A stretch of DNA of 64,000 nucleotides, from contig NZ_CP117812.1 of NCBI RefSeq assembly GCF_028728065.1, positions 2,170,001 to 2,234,000 of the forward strand, written 5' to 3'. This DNA is from Lentisphaera profundi. GTDB taxonomy: Bacteria > Verrucomicrobiota > Lentisphaeria > Lentisphaerales > Lentisphaeraceae. Made by a program: the position numbers and the translations under genes. This document shows positions 60,682 through 64,000 of the stretch, piece by piece. A model generated the notes under the pieces. That model was not told the DNA's origin and did no database searches. It saw only the letters and a program-made list of their open reading frames with translations. How positions within the stretch are numbered: the first letter of the stretch is position 1; each line of letters begins with the position of its first letter.

Positions 60682-61665
60682 TTATTGCTTCATTTGCATG
60701 AAAGGTAACAAGCGTTCCGAAAGCATAAAATGCCACTCAGAAAGAGTTTGTTTAATACCGTCATAATCTTTGGCACCACTTAGATCCGCATCTGTATTTA
60801 AACGCATTCGACATTTAATAAGCTTTCCTTCTCTAGCAAGAAGCTCCAAAGTATAAATTCTCCCTACATGATCAACAAACTCTAAACGCTCTCCTTGAAA
60901 ATCTAGTTTCTTAATCGGACGAGCTACTTCCACATCTAAATAACGAGCTTGAAAAATTTGCGACATGAAACTATAGGCCTGCTTATCCGTCATCTTACTT
61001 AATTCTGTAGGGTACTTAAACTTAAAAGGCTTGCTAAGATAACTGCGTCCAGCCTGCCATATCAAACGCTCGCGGCTATAATACGACACCGATAAGACAG
61101 CTTTATAATCTGGCAGAAATTTACGCAGCCAGACACGAGGATCTGCCTGGGTATTTCTCAAGATTTGTGTGGAAATAAAGATACCCTGATTCTCAGGATC
61201 TAAGTAATATCGACCCGCGGCCTTTCCGCCCTGTGCATGAGATTTTCCTAAATGTAATTTTTTATGGCTACCATCTTTATAATTCAAACTCAACTCAACG
61301 GGTCTTTCATTCAGTAAATCTGATTGCTCATCAAGGGCATAAAACTTCTTATCCTCACTTCTTGCATCTACCGTTTGAGCTACTTTCATATTTTTTAAAT
61401 CGATAATTACATCATTGATTTGTTTTTGGTCGGCAATAAAATCAAAGCGATTTTTTACCACCCAATCACCATCAACTTGATGGAGCTCGGTTTTTAAGGG
61501 CCCTTGCTCAAGAACTAATGAATCCAATTCTTTTACATCATTAAATATCACTTGCCCTGGTGTGAAAAGATCTCGATTAATCCCTTCATTTTTACGGGTC
61601 ATGAAAAACAAAAGTAATAAACCGATACTAATGAATAAAACTTTATATAGCTGCTTTAATTTCAT
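60682..61665 (-). CDS. DUF4340 protein
   Basis: 327 residues with one N-terminal helix (about 8-22), then exterior domains of the DUF4340 kind: VKELDSLVLEQG, GDWVVKNRFDFIADQKQINDVIIDLKNMKVAQTV, RPVELSLNYKDGSHKKLHLGKS, QILRNTQADPRVWLRKFL. Such proteins are usually beside GldG-like ABC components, as here (4-base overlap), and probably form one envelope complex. The 173-base gap at 60509-60681 shows only a short GCGAC/GTCGC hairpin near 60666-60679. Confidence 0.87.
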   Translation of the reverse strand: MKLKQLYKVLFISIGLLLLFFMTRKNEGINRDLFTPGQVIFNDVKELDSLVLEQGPLKTELHQVDGDWVVKNRFDFIADQKQINDVIIDLKNMKVAQTVDARSEDKKFYALDEQSDLLNERPVELSLNYKDGSHKKLHLGKSHAQGGKAAGRYYLDPENQGIFISTQILRNTQADPRVWLRKFLPDYKAVLSVSYYSRERLIWQAGRSYLSKPFKFKYPTELSKMTDKQAYSFMSQIFQARYLDVEVARPIKKLDFQGERLEFVDHVGRIYTLELLAREGKLIKCRMRLNTDADLSGAKDYDGIKQTLSEWHFMLSERLLPFMQMKQ

Positions 61666-64000
61666 GCGGCTCTCCGTTTACATTTCCAAGCTAAAAAAGC
61701 TCTAAATAACAAGATCAGTAGGACAATCACTGGCGGTAAATAGAGATTCCAATAAAAGACTTTTTTCTCAAAGGCAATTGAATTGGCCTTGAGTCCTGAT
61801 TCAATTTCTTTTAAGCGTTCATCTGTTCTAGCACGATCTTCTTTCTTTTGAGTCAAGGTTTGCTTCTCTTCATCATTCAAAATTAATTGCCTCACCATTT
61901 TACTCTCCAATAAACTAACCGTACGACTTGCCTGAGCATGTTCTAATTGCAAAGCCTCAATCTCATCTAACTTGGATTCATACTGATTGATCTGACGCTG
62001 ATAAACAGTGGAAAAGTTTCGACGCTTATAGCGACGACCACGTAAACCAAGTAGACTGCCTTCATTCAATTCACTATCTAAAATATTGAGGAAAAATACT
62101 GTATTATCACTAATAGAAACACGTTCACGACGACCATCGAATAAGTGCTGAATATTTGTCTGGAAACTATCGTGAAGCATATCTGCGTCACTGACGAGAA
62201 TCACTTCCGCGTCTTTAGTTCCCTGTTTTAAATGTTTATCACTAATAACGCCCTTAGGCAGGTACTTTTGAAAGGCACTTTTTAACTTTCCTTTCACACG
62301 TATCGCTAAAATTTTAGGATCCGTTTCATCAGTGATTTTATGTAAGCTCTCACGACTCTTTAAAGCGTCTTGCCTCTTAATACCTAAATTATTTCGACTA
62401 CTCTTCATTAAAATATCATATTCCAAGCCTTTCACAGGACGATAATCTAAGTAGCCCGCATAGGGAACATGCAACTTATTCACGTTCGTAAAGAAAGGCT
62501 CATCCATCTTTAAGTTCTCTGGCGTTAAACTGAGCATAAAGGGATTTTCTTTTCCTTTTACCGGTGTTTTTAAATCTTTATCCGCCACCAATTCTTCAGG
62601 TACATAACGCACACCCCAAGCTTCCGAGAAACCAAGCAGAGAACTCATCTGTGACATCCGTCCCTTGTGACTCACGCCCTTGTTAAACTTAGCTTCTACT
62701 AAAGAGAAATTATCTAAAAAACAAAGAATTTTACCACCCTTCATTAAGTATTGATCCAAGGCATACATCGTCTCTTCAGATAAAGTATCTGGATGAACTA
62801 ATACAACCATTTTTACCGTATCTGGAATAACTCGAACTTTAGCCGGCATCTGCAAGAGAGTATAATCGATGCGCATATCTGTGACAATTGACCATTCAGG
62901 CTCATCTTTAATACGTCCTGAACTAGGATCTGCTTGCATCCCTACGACAGGTAGCGACGACTGGAACAAAATCACCGGCTTTTCTTTTTTCTGAACCGCA
63001 TACAATAAACGCGTAACATTAAGCTCCATTTGATCTTCTTCATCTGAAGTAAATGCCGGGATTGTCATCACTTTATCTTGATAGGATAAAGCCACACCCA
63101 GATACATCTTTCCCTGCCTTCCCAACTTAATTTCACTCAAGCCATCGAATCTTGCTGAGGTCTCACCAGGACTTCCCACTTGTGGATCAATTACATCTAG
63201 TTTAAGTTTGCCATTTGATTCTTCGGCATACTCACGTAATAAATCTTCTACACGACGAGCTAAGGCTTTTTGCTCCATGCTTACCGCTGGATTACTACGA
63301 GAAAAATAAAAACGAATACGCCCTGGGCTTTCCATTTTTTTAATCGCATTTTTGCTCGAATCACTAAGCGTATAGAGATTATCTTCTGATAAATCGATTC
63401 GTAAGGATACATTTCTAAAAGTCAGGTTGAGAATGACCACACTCACAAAAACAAGGGCTATAACTGCCGCTGTAATAGGTTGGTTGAGTTTATGAGAAGC
63501 TTTACGGCAACGTAAAATAGCCACTGTACTGCCCAAGCCAAACAGCATAATACTGAAGAAATAAATGAAGTCACGTAAATCAAATACCCCTCGTGCTAAA
63601 CTCGCTATATGAGGAATGATACTAAAGAAAATCAAAGTCTCGACTACATCTTGAGGTAAAACACTATTGAGAATAGCTTCTATCCCCAATTGCTGCATCC
63701 CAGCGACCATAAATATCAGCATCAGCAAGAAACTACATATATAACTCGTGACCTGATTTTGAGTCAAGGAGGAGCAAACACCACACAGAGCGAGGCACAT
63801 ACCGCCCAACAATAAGCTGCCACCATAACCAGCAATTAGTCTGCCCGTATCAGGTTCACCCAAATAATAGCTCGTAATCACCATCGGGAAAGTCAATAAT
63901 AAGGCAGTCGCTAAAAAGGCCCAAGCAGCGAGAAATTTCCCTATAACCGCCTGCCACACTGTTACCGGCATCGTCAATAATAATTCTAAGCTTCCGACCC
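61662..64000 (-). CDS. GldF/GldG-like ABC transporter permease-auxiliary fusion, partial
   Basis: The frame is open to the right edge, so the N-terminus is missing; the last bases read VGSLELLLTMPVTVWQAV, a normal ABC-2 permease loop. The remaining part has several permease helices, then a large exterior region of the ABC_transp_aux/GldG kind (NLTFRNVSLRIDLSEDNLYTLSDSSKNAIKKM, VLVHPDTLSEETMYALDQYLMKGGKILCFLD, VILVSDADMLHD), a coiled coil (about 700-745 of the visible part) and a last membrane helix. In Bacteroidetes the two parts (GldF and GldG) are separate; here they are fused. The ATPase should lie beyond the window. Confidence 0.87.
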   Translation of the reverse strand, partial: VGSLELLLTMPVTVWQAVIGKFLAAWAFLATALLLTFPMVITSYYLGEPDTGRLIAGYGGSLLLGGMCLALCGVCSSLTQNQVTSYICSFLLMLIFMVAGMQQLGIEAILNSVLPQDVVETLIFFSIIPHIASLARGVFDLRDFIYFFSIMLFGLGSTVAILRCRKASHKLNQPITAAVIALVFVSVVILNLTFRNVSLRIDLSEDNLYTLSDSSKNAIKKMESPGRIRFYFSRSNPAVSMEQKALARRVEDLLREYAEESNGKLKLDVIDPQVGSPGETSARFDGLSEIKLGRQGKMYLGVALSYQDKVMTIPAFTSDEEDQMELNVTRLLYAVQKKEKPVILFQSSLPVVGMQADPSSGRIKDEPEWSIVTDMRIDYTLLQMPAKVRVIPDTVKMVVLVHPDTLSEETMYALDQYLMKGGKILCFLDNFSLVEAKFNKGVSHKGRMSQMSSLLGFSEAWGVRYVPEELVADKDLKTPVKGKENPFMLSLTPENLKMDEPFFTNVNKLHVPYAGYLDYRPVKGLEYDILMKSSRNNLGIKRQDALKSRESLHKITDETDPKILAIRVKGKLKSAFQKYLPKGVISDKHLKQGTKDAEVILVSDADMLHDSFQTNIQHLFDGRRERVSISDNTVFFLNILDSELNEGSLLGLRGRRYKRRNFSTVYQRQINQYESKLDEIEALQLEHAQASRTVSLLESKMVRQLILNDEEKQTLTQKKEDRARTDERLKEIESGLKANSIAFEKKVFYWNLYLPPVIVLLILLFRAFLAWKCKRRAA

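Overview
The window looks like a chromosomal segment of a Gram-negative member of the PVC group, most probably Lentisphaerota (Lentisphaera-like). This is inferred from gene content and protein character, not from any search. The signs are an AT-rich genome, a Tol/Ton envelope system, O-antigen-type ligase, several membrane-bound Ser/Thr kinases with DWG in place of DFG, ECF sigma factors beside those kinases, secreted proteins of unknown type, and a giant DUF4347/Pmp-like/FG-GAP protein.

Layout. 1-2554: start of a probable sensor kinase, then the nrfHA nitrite reductase (leftward). 2653-6360: a leftward SAM-cycle operon, metK - adenosine kinase - ahcY, ending in a strong terminator. 6478-12702: a DUF1456 protein, then rightward ftsK, a RodZ-like HTH protein, pgm and cutA. 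12699-14619: two leftward envelope-type genes. 14861-19769: rightward tolQ-tolR-tolA/tonB-hflX and a kinase with a cyclic-nucleotide-binding domain. 19935-22659: FKBP isomerase, AlkB-like dioxygenase, aldo/keto reductase. 22888-28050: gyrB-gyrA. 28277-29783: an ISL3 insertion sequence whose ends can be placed. 29880-35148: a small coupled ORF, the giant surface protein and a TIGR03032 protein. 35401-42394: a tightly packed operon cmoB - O-antigen ligase - MTHFR-like - thiL - tsaE - tsaB. 42447-47265: RDD protein, membrane protein, an atypical kinase and an ECF sigma factor. 47309-48460: a desaturase. 48592-50843: a selO remnant split by an IS66 element with an exact 8-bp target duplication. 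51079-57824: ECF sigma - sugar dehydrogenase-like - two secreted proteins, divergent from a kinase. 57960-60508: VOC protein, ftsQ, a Fur-family regulator and a second MetF-like gene. 60682-64000: DUF4340 and a GldF/GldG-like fusion that runs off the end.

The observations most worth a second look are: (1) the MTHFR-like gene needs a -1 shift at an A AAA AAC heptamer to make its conserved Cys-rich C-terminus, and the shifted frame ends exactly at the thiL start; (2) the kinase at 44532 has lost its beta-3 lysine and carries a lysine in the glycine loop at the place used by eukaryotic WNK kinases; (3) metK and the metF-like gene, 53 kb apart, share an inverted repeat with the same 6-bp spacer over the predicted -10 box; (4) a 50-codon ORF with a RiPP-leader-like motif overlaps the end of the giant surface protein gene; (5) gyrA and gyrB share an acidic repeat motif. 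No CRISPR array, tRNA or rRNA gene was recognised.
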